Both the position numbers and the translations under genes were made by a program. A stretch of DNA of 64,000 nt, from contig CAJNOL010000664.1 in NCBI GenBank assembly GCA_905250125.1, positions 1 to 64,000 of the forward strand. The letters are read 5' to 3'. Shown here one piece after another: positions 50,756 to 63,099 of the stretch; within the stretch, counting starts at the first letter, position 1, and the number at the start of each line of letters is the position of its first letter. This DNA comes from Rotaria sordida. Lineage: Eukaryota; Rotifera; Eurotatoria; Philodinida; Philodinidae. The notes beneath the pieces are model-generated. The model saw nothing but the letters and a program-made list of their open reading frames with translations, was not told the origin of the DNA and did not search any database.

Positions 50756-51466
50756 GGACTACAAGAATATGTGTTTTTTCAAAAATCGAGTTTTTCAAGA
50801 AAAATCGACTTTCGGAGTGGGCATTCCCCCTTAATTAGTCACTACCAACTGTGATTCAAATATTTTTTTTTTCATGTGTGTCTCACAGATTTTGTTACAT
50901 TTTGATGGAAATACTCCTGCCATTGCTTCTAGTCATAACGACCATTCTCGGTTTTTCTTCCTTAGAAACATACTAAATGTGAAAACTGCAAGAGCTCTTC
51001 AAACACAGGAAGTCTGATAGTTTTTTTTGTTTTTTTTTCGATATATAACTATATATGCCAGAACATTTACTAGCTAGTGATATAATCATATCTGTAGTTT
51101 CTTCAAATGATATTTTAAAATCGTAATGGTATTATAATCTCTTGTTAAGTGTCTTGTAAACTGCAAACGTTCTCATACGTCAGATCGTACCAATATATCC
51201 GTGTTTGAAAGGATCATGATGAGTGTCTTCGATTCATTCATATCTAATGTAAATCAAACAAACAAAAAATCAATTTCTTTTTACTCATTTACATATGGAT
51301 CCGATTGAACTGACAAAATATCTTTTGTGTGATAAAATGTAAACAACATCTGAGAGTTAATTCATTGATTCTAAAAATTTAATCGCTACTCAGTATTTTC
51401 GAATGTAATATTCACTATCCACACTAACCAATCAAACTGTTGACGATACCAGATATGCACTAAGTA

Positions 51467-51904
51467 GGGCAAAAATTTTGCGACATTTTTTGTTTCGCAC
51501 GTATTATATGGAACCCAAATAACCCATGAAAAAATGATTCAGTGGAGGAAGAAGCCGAATAGTATGAAGAGAGTCATTTTCGTTGCAGCAACATAGACAG
51601 GCCATAGTTTTTAGATAAATATAGATCGTGATCAAACACTTACAAATAATTTTGAAAGAGCATTTGATGTATACTCAAATTACAATCAGAAAGTCTATTA
51701 CGTGCCTGTTTGTAACTTGGAAAGCTCGTTGAAAAAATTTTAAAAAAGCGTGTGAGAAGTAAACGCAGTTCACATGATTACACTAAATCAATAGAGGTTT
51801 CTAGAGAATTCGACAGCGCATCTTTTTAATAAAAAATCAACGTTTCATCATGTTTCTGAACAGAAATACATGCAAAACAAAAAATGTCGCAAAACATTTG
51901 CCCC
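51467..51904. mobile_element. Tc1/mariner-like MITE, about 440 bp
   Basis: GGGCAAAAATTTTGCGACA at the left is matched in inverted form by TGTCGCAAAACATTTGCCCC at the right, extending into TTTTTTGTTT. TA dinucleotides lie just outside each end, compatible with a TA target, but the exact ends are unclear. There is no transposase ORF. A rearranged relative lies at about 59790-60393. Confidence 0.6.
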
Positions 51905-52383
51905 GACCGGTATTAACCCTTAATTGATAACCGATTTGTTTCAAATTCAAATCACATGTTCTTTCAACATATTTATTAAACGAACGTCATCTTCGTATTA
52001 TTTTTAATCTGGAAATTATGTATATACCGAGTGTAATGAGAATTTTTGCAACAGTTAAACAGTCATTCTACGATTTATTTTTTTTCTATTTGCGAAAAAT
52101 ATAGATGAGTCATACATGTGAATCTCACTCATCAAATTGACAAAGACGTTTCTTTATAAGATAAAATCATAGTCAATTAGACATTTGAGATATTCAATAG
52201 TTACATTTATCTCGTTAGTTTATTTTCAGATATCAAATATTATATAGTGCCATTTTATATACCTATTTTACATTCGTTTGAAAAGAACAATATTTCACAC
52301 TCTCAAAACTAAAAAAAGCGATACAATCAAACATGGACAAAGAGTTTATTAGTATTCTTTCGTAGCACTTATTAGACGCATGG

Positions 52384-52389
52384 TTTATT
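52384..52389 (-). promoter_or_regulatory. Polyadenylation signal AATAAA for the surface-protein gene
   Basis: Minus-strand AATAAA 10 bases after the stop codon. Confidence 0.4.
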
Positions 52390-52398
52390 ATGATTATT

Positions 52399-55300
52399 CT
52401 AATTGCCAGTTTCTTCAACAACAGGCTTGAGATTTTTTGATTTCATCTTTTTATTTGTTGCCTTTAAACGTTCGACACGCACGACAGAGGATGATGTTGA
52501 AGATTTTCTAGCAGCCTCTGCATTTATTGGTTTGGATATTGAGTTGATTCGCGACATTTCAATTGTTTCCATTTCTGAAGAACGATGTTCACTTATTTTC
52601 ATATCTCGACGAACTGATTGTAGAGATGATTTCTCTTTGTCAACTGTAGAGACATTTGACAATGGTTTAATGCCATCATGATTGTCTAAATGAATAGTAG
52701 TCCCAATGATAGATGGAGATGGATTGTTTATTGAAGATTGGTAATTTAGTGTTGATGGTTTTGAATGTAGACGCGTTACACGAATACCACTACCCTCAAT
52801 TCGACTGTTATGGAGTCTTGAATACATCTTTTCAATTGCTTTTTGCATTAATGGTGTTTTTAATTCACCATCAAAACTGTTAATTCTCTGTTTTGCTGCT
52901 AATTGAATTCGAGATACTTTTACATTTTCATCATTACCCAATTTAACAACATTTAAATTTTTTGTTACTTCATCTGAACTACGATTTGGTGATTTAATAC
53001 CTGGATTTGCTATACTATGCCTTGAATCTTCCATTTTAACTCTTGAAATCGATACATCATATAATGACTTTCGTCGAACACGATTGTCGATCATTGACAA
53101 GAGACTATTATTTTGAAAATTAGTCATACTAAAATCATTATTGTCTGGTACCAATGGTGATCCTTTATTACTGTTCGTACTGTTCGTACTGTTTATACTC
53201 TCATCCAAAATATTGTATACAAGATAACTTCTGCGTGGATAAGAGAGAATGTTTGGTGAAATAGACTTATTTTGCCAGTGACAATCTGAGTTTATGCATC
53301 GTTCAATATGGTAGAGTTCACAATTTTCTTTGCCTTTGTGGGTGTACATACGGCCACCAAGTGGACTAAATAAAGCAAACAATAACATGACACAATAACA
53401 AATATATAAAACAAACCAGCAATAACGACAACAAACACAAATGCATATAAGTAGAGCACTGAGAAGAGCTAAAGCAGAAATGCTTCCAATTAATGGCCAA
53501 CTGATAGGCTCAGCTACAATTAATTTTTCTCATTATAATAAAGAAGAAAAAAAAGTTTGACAAACGTGTTTTGGTTATCGTTGTTGTAGTTGTAGATGTT
53601 GTTGAAGTAGATGTCGTTGAAGTAGATGTTGTCCTATGCATTTAAATAATTTTTTTTTTGATTGAAACACGTCTGAATCATGCTTGATGTGCATCGGAAA
53701 CGTAAAGAATGAATACGTTCACACGCAAATCAAATGAAAATTTTTTTATATCTAAACTCGATTTATTTCAAAAACATATCTAAAGGCTTTAGTAATTTGT
53801 AGCGCGTCTAGAAATGATTTTGTATCAAATTGTGTCTTCAGTGCAATAGTTTGTAAAATTAGAATATCATACATTCAATGCATTTTTTTTTGTATTTTTG
53901 TTTTTCTGATTAAGTCAGTAGTTTTAAGCTTAAAAGAATATCTCTTTATATTTTGTTGATTATGATGAATATCAGAAAATATTCTTTTTTTTAATTTTCG
54001 GATGCAGCAATTACAACGTGTTGAATGATTTTGTATAAAACTGTGATGATTAGAAAAAATGAATTATATTACGTATATGAACTAGATGTGTTAATTTGTC
54101 TTCATTGTTATTTATAATAAAGAAAATATTTCTATTTATGAAATAAAGATTTCTTTTATGAGAAGTAAATAGACTAATGCCAAATATAACAATAACATAT
54201 GTTCATTAAAGAAAATTTATTGTATTAAGTACTTTTTTCTATCTGAAAAAGTATCATTATTAAATGTATAATGTTAACAATAAAAGGGACACAGACTCTA
54301 CGCAAGGATCTCAGGATTGTGGAAGGGTTCGAACGCAGGAAAGATTAGGAGAAAGAAAATTCGCATCAGATCTAATATTAATCTTTCCCTTGCAATCTAA
54401 AATGTTCTTTTCTTTATTTTATTTTAAAAGGAAATAAAATTGTGATAATTCCTAGCAATTTCCCTGTCGAAGGCAACAACGGTACTAACAACTACTAGAA
54501 AATGAAATACTTGAGAAGGAAGAAAGCAATAAAATTGTCATAAAAACAGAAAAGTCATAGAAATTTTTGAGACCGAGTATGCTAATGTAGCTACTTTTAA
54601 TGAAGAACAAAAATTTTAACATCTCTTCATAATTTTCTAGCAAAAACCATCTTTTGAATCTGAATTTTGATTAATAAAACTAATTGATTTCTTCAATTTC
54701 CTACACAATTTCCCTCCCAAGTTGGGACACCACCCTGGGAAATGTTTGCGAACTATCTTAAAGAGATACTTCAAAAATTCAAAACAATTTTATCGATTTT
54801 ACTGGCTACCAATGTAAAATTTTTAATTATTGGATTTTGATTTAGTATCCATTTATAATACTATTAAAGACTTTAATGTCTAGATCAATTCCTCTTCATT
54901 AACTGTAATAGAAAAGCATTTTATAATGAACATTACCTTTACTAAAAGCTGATTAGTCTCTTAGAAACGATATTCCCTCTTTAATTTTATTTATTATTTT
55001 CATCCACTAGTCATTAGTTCAAACGAAATTTTAGATAAATACAAGAAATAGTATGTTGACATCATGAAACCTTAATCTTTTATTTCCTTCGATTTACTTT
55101 ACAAAAGATTAAAGTATTATAGATACAAAAAAAAATACAGACAATCTTTTTTTCCATATATCTCGCTCGTCATATTCCATTTTCAATTTTGAAATGGAAT
55201 CATATATAGAGATTTTATTGGCGACAAGGAAGAACGTTAATTACATAACTTGTTGCTATATGAACTATTTGTCTATTTACGTATCACGGAAAAAAAAACT

Positions 55301-58300
55301 TTCTTTATTGTTCAATTTATTTATACTTTATTTTACAGTAAATCATTTATTTAACTTTATTATTTAAATAATAAAGATTTCCTTTATCTTCATTTTATAA
55401 AATAAAGATAAATTAACATCCTAATAGGAATTGGATGCACATTTATAAATAATCTAATTCAAAAATTTAATAGGAATCCATTGGTCAATAAAAAACGTTT
55501 TGAATGACAAATTTTTTTCTACCATTTATACAAATTTTACCGAATCTTATATTCTGCCATCGCTATACATCCATGTATTTAAAAGGTCTTCATTTTTATA
55601 TAGTTGGATACGTTTTAAAATTTCGAAAATTCAAAAAATTTTCAACACTGTTTCAGCTAATGGAACACACCAGAACAAACTATCCTAATGCTGACGAGAG
55701 TGTAGTACACTAAAATACATGCATGTGAAACTGACGAAATTTGTTTCGAACATATCTGAACATGATAATCTCGGAGAATTAACTAAATATGTTATAAAAT
55801 CATGTTTAGCCACATTTTTTATGTTGAAATGCGTCTATAGAGCGTTTAGAAAAAGTTGTTAACTGTGTTTAGACGCGGTATTAATATGAAACGCGTCTGA
55901 ATGCGTCTCATAACAAGGTCCCGTTTGAACATGCCTATTTGTATTTGACGTTTACATGGTAATCAACAATACATCTCTATCCTTATTCTTGAAATAAAGA
56001 AAACGAAGTTTTACGAACGATGTGCTGGTTGTTGAAGTGGTGCTGGTCGTAGTGGTTGTCGTGGTCGTTGTTGTTGACCTGAACTTGGCCATATCAATCA
56101 CTTTCCGTATATAAAATCTTAAATCTACTTACGTAGTAGTTGTTGTAGTAGTTGTGGTTGTTGAACTTTAAAAATATTCCAATATTTAAATATTTGCAAT
56201 ATTAAAAAGAAATGGATGAATTATGAGAGAACTTTCCTAACTGATAATCTCCGTTTGAGCTAATACTTTGTTCATAAGAAAGACTCATAATGGAAATAAA
56301 AATTCTATAAGAGTTCATGACACTAAACTTTTCGTCTCGATTTGTACTCATTTTACTAAATTTTCATCCTCAAGCAGAATATTACGAAAAAAAAGTCATA
56401 ATAAGGAATTTTCGCTTCAAATTTCACCCAACAATATATCTCATGGTATTTATGATATCTTGAAAGTTTCAGCTCAAATGGACGTTTCTCCTTTAAGATA
56501 ACATTTTTACAAAAATCATCACTTTCTTAGAAAGTCTCGAAAAATATTTCATTTCTTAGGCATCCCACCCATATCTCAAAAAGAAAACATCCTTATCAAC
56601 TGAAACTTTCAGAATATCATAAGGATCATGAGATTTGTTGTTGGGTAAACTTTCAGATGAAAATTTCTTGTTGTGATTTTTATTGTAAAATTCTATAATA
56701 ACCTGAAAAGTCGGTAAAATGAGTACAAGTCGAGAAGAAAACCCTAGTAGTACAAATCCTTTTAGAGTTTTTTATCTATACTATGAGTACAAACAGAGAT
56801 TATTAGTTAGAGGAGTTTCCTCGTTAGATTACTTACGTTGTAGAAGTCGATGATGTCGTCGTCGATGTAGTACTGAAAAATAATTTGATAACATGCAATA
56901 AATTTTGTCGTTTTGTGGTTATATCTTTCATTACCTAGTGGTACTTGTTGTTGTTCTATAATATATGAAAAAATCAATTTCAAATGTGTATTAAAATGAA
57001 TGAGAATACGAACGTGGTTGTAGTTGCAGTAGTCGATGTTGATGTAGTTGCAGTAGTCGATGTTGATGTAGTTGTAGTAGTTGATGTTGATGTAGTTGTT
57101 GTTGATGTAGTTGTAGTAGTCGATGTTGATGTAGTTTTAGTAGTCGATGTTGATGTAGTTTTAGTAGTCGATGTTGATGTCGTTGAAGTTCTAAGATCAA
57201 AAATTTACATAAGTATAAGAAGTGAATTCATTTTTGTTTATACGAACGTTGAGGTTGTTGTAATGCATACTTCTCCTGGACAAGAGCAAACATAAGTCGT
57301 GGACACATAGAATTTGAAACAATATTGATCAGATTGTGAGTTTTGACTAGTTTTAAAAATTATTCTTTTATCTTTTTCGTCTTTTATTAATTTTATTATA
57401 CCTGTCAAAAGCCATTGCACACATGACTTGATAGCCAATTTGAGCAGCGGTCGGTGTCCATGTAAGATTATTGTAGTAATAAGATGAGTTAACTTTAATG
57501 ATGCTATCTTGAGCCATACCAGGAAAGGAGAGCGTGGCAATATCAACAATAGTAACACTTGAACCACAATAATTCACAGCAATTAACATTGATTGGAATT
57601 TTTGACCTACTATGAGAGTAGTGCAGGATTGTTCAAGAGGTAGCCCAATAACTTTGGGTGGAGTGCTACATGATGTTGGGCCTACTACTTCGACAAGAAA
57701 TTGAACTGGTACCGAACTGAGTGAAGTGGTGCTTGTTGAATTAATGAAATCTTCGACCTATTTATATGATAGACTAGTCTATGCAAAATAGCAAGCAACT
57801 AACAAACCATGAGAGTTACTGCATACCAGCTGCCAACAACTGTTCCAGTAATCACAATTGTACAGTTAGGATAGATGACAGTATTTGCTGGAAGAGAGCC
57901 TGGTGGACAAACACCTCCACATTCATCTACTCCATTCGATGCAGTCGACCAGCGACAACGCATAGGATCTCCATCAGCATCAGCCACAGGCACATGGATA
58001 ACTGTTGGTTGATTGACAGGAATGTAGATAGGAGACATCATAGTTGCTACAGGTGCATTATTGTATAAACCATTATCAGATCTTGACTTGATAATGAAGT
58101 GTGTTGAGATCGACCAGGTAGCCTCTGCAGCTGTTGCCAGAGCACGCCAGGCCTTATTCTGAAATGCAACTGAGAAATCATCACCTGAATACAAATAGAC
58201 TATATCTGAGCGTTGGCTAACAGTAGTTCCAACAGGTGCTGAAATGTCTGTACAATAAGGTCTAATACTGGGAGCTACATAACCACTCGCACCAGAAGCA

Positions 58301-58560
58301 CAATTACTTATGCAATCGAGTGTTTGAGTTGGAATGTACGAATAACCTCCATCAGGAATCAACTGACTAGAAGCGATCATGGCATTTGTGCATGTTATCT
58401 TTGAATAAGTCCATGAGTAAGTTTGTGTGATAACAATAGCGACAGGTGATCCAGTGGCTGATGCATTGAGTGGATGCCAAGTGATAGTACCACCAAGGAA
58501 ATGAACTCCTTGAACAATGACTATTAAGTAAAAAAGCAATGTAACGAGTAAGGTGAACAT
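52399..58560 (-). CDS. Single-pass cell-surface protein with Thr/Ser mucin-like stalk
   Basis: An eleven-exon model is proposed: 58560-57808, 57757-57402, 57346-57248, 57190-57014, 56955-56935, 56872-56837, 56165-56133, 56078-56019, 53633-53566, 53513-53417 and 53365-52399. All borders are GT/AG and the total is 2667 nt (888 residues) in frame. A signal peptide (1-18) precedes a Cys-containing ectodomain (about 19-400) with a cadherin/PKD-like ADADGDPMRCRW motif and VDECGGVCPPG. Next comes a stalk of Thr/Ser repeats (TSTSTTT type, about 400-535), a likely site of O-glycosylation. One membrane helix (about 540-563) is followed by a cytoplasmic tail of about 320 residues with five copies of [VI]-x-[VIM]-[STE]-R-[VIL]. 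The architecture suggests an adhesion or receptor protein; no family is assigned. The 51-nt intron at 53366-53416 is in frame, so retaining it would add 17 hydrophobic residues. Confidence 0.75.
53634..56018 (-). other. Long intron of the surface-protein gene
   Basis: About 2.4 kb between two Thr/Ser exons, far longer than the other introns in this gene (mostly 50-58 bp). AT-rich, with no ORF or recognised element. A further mini-exon could be hidden here. Confidence 0.55.
56236..56812. mobile_element. Fold-back element inside an intron
   Basis: CTAACTGATAATCTCCGTTTG at the left pairs with inverted CAAACAGAGATTATTAGTTAG at the right. Further pairing continues inward (CTCGATTTGTACTCATTTTAC against GTAAAATGAGTACAAGTCGAG). 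About 577 bp long, it lies wholly within intron 56166-56836 of the surface-protein gene and explains most of that intron's length. Confidence 0.75.
57014..57190 (-). repeat. Tandem coding repeat, Thr/Ser stalk exon
   Basis: Units of 12-24 bases (plus strand GTAGTCGATGTTGATGTAGTT) are reiterated through this exon and encode TSTSTT(T/K/A)T. Both strands have long open frames for that reason; only the minus-strand Thr/Ser frame fits the splice sites. Confidence 0.8.
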
Positions 58561-59084
58561 CGTTGTTAGGCAAACGATGTGGTGTGAATGGAAGTAACAA
58601 AATTATACAATGAATAAAAAGTAGCAGTTGCTTGTTAATCTAGTCCATGTTTGTTTTTCTTCTTGATAATCACTTGTACGATTTGAAAACAATCAAAAAT
58701 AACTGATTGATTTTTTATGCAATATAATATATGCAGGTTTGTTACACACACTTTTGTGCACGTTCTGTTGAATCGGAATGTTTGCATTTTCTCCGATGAG
58801 ACGCATTTTTAATTTCTCATTGAAAATTATGACATAGAGTGGGTAGATGCATACTGCTGACAAAATTTTTCAAGTTATAAAAATTATTTCTACTAATCGA
58901 ATTTTTTGAATCAAGCATCTCTTTATTTTTTTTTATACGAAAGCTTCTCATCAGTTGAAATAATAAATTCACAGTGTCTTGCTATTACAAAAAAATATAT
59001 TGTTGCTAGTGAGTCAGAAATGCTCTTAGTGCTCGAGTACTTTTGTGTACCAAAACGGCAGAGTTGTAGGCGTGCGGCCGAAGT

Positions 59085-59137
59085 AGGGTGTGGGTGTGGA
59101 AAACAACATCACATCCGACACCGACACCCATACCCAT
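59085..59137. repeat. Telomere-like inverted repeat
   Basis: AGGGTGTGGGTGTGG, a loop of about 15 bases (AAAACAACATCACATCC), then GACACCGACACCCATACCC. Confidence 0.8.
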
Positions 59138-59789
59138 TCAGATGTTTTATCATCCGATTGTGCAATATCGATTTTATGATTCGCTTAAAAGAGATTTAAA
59201 AAATATTTCAAAATGATGCTTCAATTAACTGTTGTCCAACAAGGATTCAGTTATGTTAAAGAGTCAAATGATGAAAAATTTCACAAAAGGCGAATAAAGC
59301 AGAAAAAGACTGAGTTTTTTTTATCATGTCGAAATTTTATTGATGTCATTCGATCAACAAAATAACAATGCAACCATGAGAAATAAATCTAATGAAGTAA
59401 AAAAAAGAGCAACATTCAAAGATTGTTCAACAAACTACCAATGCCATTAAAACAGGAACAGATTAACTGTTATTTTCAAATAAAAATAAAACTTGGCTCT
59501 CATTTTTTTATATGAATATTCATTTATTTTTTTTAGTAATAATCATACATCGTATAGTATATTCATTCTTGTTGTGAAAGAACGAGCAATAGGCAAGTTT
59601 TTATTTCGCTGGTGTCTTTTTCTTTCATGCATTACAGGAACGAGCACGTACAGAATAAAAACAAATATTTGTTGGTTTTTGTTCGTATTCTTCGTATTAT
59701 TCATTCTAGTTTCTAGATCAAATCTCATCATATTTATTAATCAAAATATTACGACAAAATGAACAACAATCGGGTACATTTTGAGGTTG

Positions 59790-60393
59790 TCGCAAAAGTT
59801 TTGCATGTATCTCAGTTTAGATGAATGATAAAATCTCGAATTGATTTTTCAAAGATGCGCAATTCAGTTTTCTATAAACCTATATTTACTTTAATTTAAA
59901 ATCATGGAATTGAACGTTTTTATAGGTCACATAGTATGATTGTATAAATTGCATCTACTTTCCACAGATGGTTTTAAGACGTTATTGTTTCTGTATGAAC
60001 GAATATATCATTTTAAAATCTTGAAAGCTTCGATCGATTTTACATGTATTTAACATACATTCTCTCGGTTTGATAGAATTTTCAGAAAAGGAATATTTTG
60101 AAAATGGCGAAATTTTTTCTTACAATTACTACTTTTTGGAAAAAGAATCGTAGAAATGTTGTGTATGACCAAACTGAGTTCATTTTACCCGTATTTTGTA
60201 GACAACTAATTTTTCTTTCTACTTCGAGCTCAAAAGACAACACGCGGTAAAACAATTCAGTTGGAAGAAGAATCTGGACATTACCAAGACTGTTGTTTTT
60301 GCATTAGCGTCTCAGATAGACCATTTTTATCAGGCACAAATAATTTAAAACAAACGCACACAAATAATTTTGAAAGAGCATTGATATGCGATC
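59790..60393. mobile_element. Rearranged relative of the 51.5-kb Tc1-like MITE
   Basis: It starts with TGTCGCAAAAGTTTTGCATGTAT and shares blocks with the inverted right half of 51467-51904 (for example AAAGATGCGC and CTATAAACCT). It then shares forward blocks with the left half (TTCAGTTGGAAGAAGAA, AATAATTTTGAAAGAGCATT). The order implies rearrangement or nested insertion. It ends against a telomere-like hairpin. Confidence 0.4.
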
Positions 60394-60450
60394 GTGGGTG
60401 TGGGTGTTAGTATGATTTTCTTCATATACACCCACACCCACACCCACACA
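60394..60450. repeat. Telomere-like inverted repeat
   Basis: GTGGGTGTGGGTGTTAG, a loop TATGATTTTCTTCATATA, then CACCCACACCCACACCCACAC. Among the most regular members. Confidence 0.85.
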
Positions 60451-60459
60451 GACAAGGAT

Positions 60460-62440
60460 AATTGTAAAACAAGATGTGTCTTTTATTTTAGCCAGGAGGA
60501 TATATAGAACATACTAAAACTCACATCAGGAACGTATGAGCCAAAAAACCATAGAGTGTTGCTTGCAGCCGTTTGAAAATATGTATAAAGTGAGAGTAAT
60601 TTTGGACCAAGTTAGAAATTAGCTGAAATAGTAGAGTAACTGTGCTTTTATGACTATTGAAATCTATATTTATACCACAGCAAGGGGAAGAGTGAGTCCA
60701 TTAGGATGTAACCGAATTATATCGAAAGTGTATAGAATAATTGAACTTTGTATTCTCTTCTTCTCTGTTTTGTTTCTCTGTGGCTATTTAGTCGCCAACT
60801 CGTAGAAAATTCAAAAACGGTTTTTGTTATATCGCCTGGACATTCATGTATTTTTCAACTGTTCTCTGCTAATTAGTATGAAACTAAAATAAAATACTTT
60901 TACATTGTATTTATGCACTCATTACTCTATCTCAAATTTTCAACAAACATTACGTGACATCATCCGAAAAAAAGAATGATCAAGAATACGAACATACACA
61001 TATTAATACTAAAATAAGTGGGAAGAAAAAAAGAAAGAATGGATATTTTCAAAAGTGTTTGTTTTTTTCTTTTATTCTTTCTGCACATTTTAGTATTAGT
61101 ACGTGTAGTTTCTATTGTTTTTTATCATTCATTCTTCTAATGATACCACATAATACTCCTCAATACCCTGAGATAGAGTAATAAATACATAAATGAAATC
61201 TAAAAATATATTCCGTTCTGGTTTCATAATATTTTTTGCATTATTTTCACCTGTTCTGTCGACAAATTTTATGTTCCCTTCTCATTTTCTTGTTACTGAT
61301 TTTGATCATAAATTTTCTTCTTTTTCATAGTCTTGATTTTCATAATATTCAGAACTTTTTCCTAATCATCCATCAATGTTGCTGCTAAACTAACAATAGA
61401 TATAAATTATATAATAGACTACGAACAAAGCCTAAGACGAAAAAAAGTAGTACAAAGAATGGAAAGTACAACAAAAACATAAAATATTCCGGATCATTTC
61501 TCAAAGAACACACGGAGTCTGCCTATTTTAAAATACACATGTACAATGACACAAGGAAATAAACAAACTGTGATATACTGCATGGATATGACACAGAAGT
61601 ACTGAGTTAGCGTTGCACTACTTCGATTTATATGAAGCACAACACCATCCAATAAAACTTGTTTCTATGATTTGTTCAATTATACATCGAGAAGCGCTCA
61701 ACAGTGATCAATTCAATGATCCGTCGAATTTAGCACGGATCATCAGTTTTCATATTGTCTTTTTGATTATAAAACTTCAAACTATTCAAATAAATACGTT
61801 CTCGATATATTCACGAAATAATTCAATAGTACAATGTTAGATGAGTAAAATAATGCTATATTGGAACGTTTGTGACGAAAACTTTTATAACCTCTGGATG
61901 AAATTTTTCAATGGGAAATATACCAAAAGATGCGCCGTGAGCAGGGCTACAACATATCAAAAATTCAGCCTGGGATCTCTTACTTCGATAGAACATTCGT
62001 CCATGACACTGAAATTTGATGGCTGGAATTGTACACTTATTTTTTTCAAACTTGATTCCTTTCTAATAAAAAATTGCATTCAGAAAATAATAGAAATAGG
62101 CTATTTTGTAGAGAATTCCATTCTCTATCATTTGAGATGTTTCGCACCTGAAACCATCAAACGATGAAGAACAAAATCGCAAAATACGACCAGGATTGAA
62201 AAAATCGATTTTTAGGATATGATCCGAGAAATCGAAAAAATGGGGTCCCTGGTATTTTCTTATAGATAAGTCAAAATAAGTTGATATTTTGGTTTCATAA
62301 GTAACTTTTTATGGGCTTTCGAATGAGATGATCACAATCGAAGTCTAAAATTTTTCCGCCGCCACCTCTTCCTTATATTGGTCGGCTTTCTGACGGACTC
62401 TCTCTCAAATCACTTGTTATTCCTGCATTTTCAGTATTGA
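60460..62440. other. AT-rich DNA, no confident gene
   Basis: Short open frames at 61613-61840 and 61841-62167 are adjacent and could be parts of a decayed gene, but no motif is recognised. Nothing else is seen. Confidence 0.35.
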
Positions 62441-62446
62441 AATAGA

Positions 62447-62530
62447 ATGTGGGTGGGGTGTGGGTGTTCATATTATTCTCTTTGTGATACTCACAGCCAC
62501 ACCCATACCACACTTACATCCACACACCCT
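62447..62530. repeat. Telomere-like inverted repeat
   Basis: GAATGTGGGTGGGGTGTGGGTGTT, a loop of about 25 bases, then CTCACAGCCACACCCATACCACAC and further CCACACACCC. Confidence 0.8.
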
Positions 62531-62871
62531 CGATGCTGCCACCGAGAACAATTCTAGAAGAGAACTAATATTGATACTGAGGCCGGAGACGCACTCGGAT
62601 CTCGATCTTTGATGCGATACATGATCATGGACACGAAAACGCTTCTAGAAGTAATTTAAAAAATAAATATCTTCTCGCATATGTGGAAGGAACATCTGAG
62701 GCTTGATTCGACCAGGATCATGGTATTGAGCGGTATACTATTGCTTGTGATATGCTAATATTTTATTGATACTGTACAACGATGGCAAAAAACCAAGTAA
62801 AGTAGTGTTATAGTGCATAGTTTTTCTGCCTTCGATTCACGTTATTTTGCATGCTTCAAGCTATTCGAACG

Positions 62872-63093
62872 ATGAGTAATAGAACGAGCAAAACGATGAT
62901 AATATTTGTATGGGTAAAAAACCATGTAACTCATTAAAATATCTTAATTAATGATAGAACAAGCAAAACGAGAATAATATTTTCATGGGAAAAAAATCAG
63001 GTATCTCATCAATATATCATCATAAATGATTGAACAAGCAAAAAGATGACAGTACTTGTATGAAGTAAACAAGGTATCTCAATTATATTTGAT
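62872..63093. repeat. Tandem repeat, about 75-bp period, three units
   Basis: Three diverged units starting near 62872, 62951 and 63026, each with ATGA(T)TGAACAAGCAAAACGA, then ATAATATTTGTATGGG, then AGGTATCTCA. No ORF. Confidence 0.7.
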
Positions 63094-63099
63094 GATTAG

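Noticed and set aside
54320..54345. tRNA-like T-loop (GGTTCGAAC)
   Set aside because: No matching acceptor, D or anticodon arms around it.
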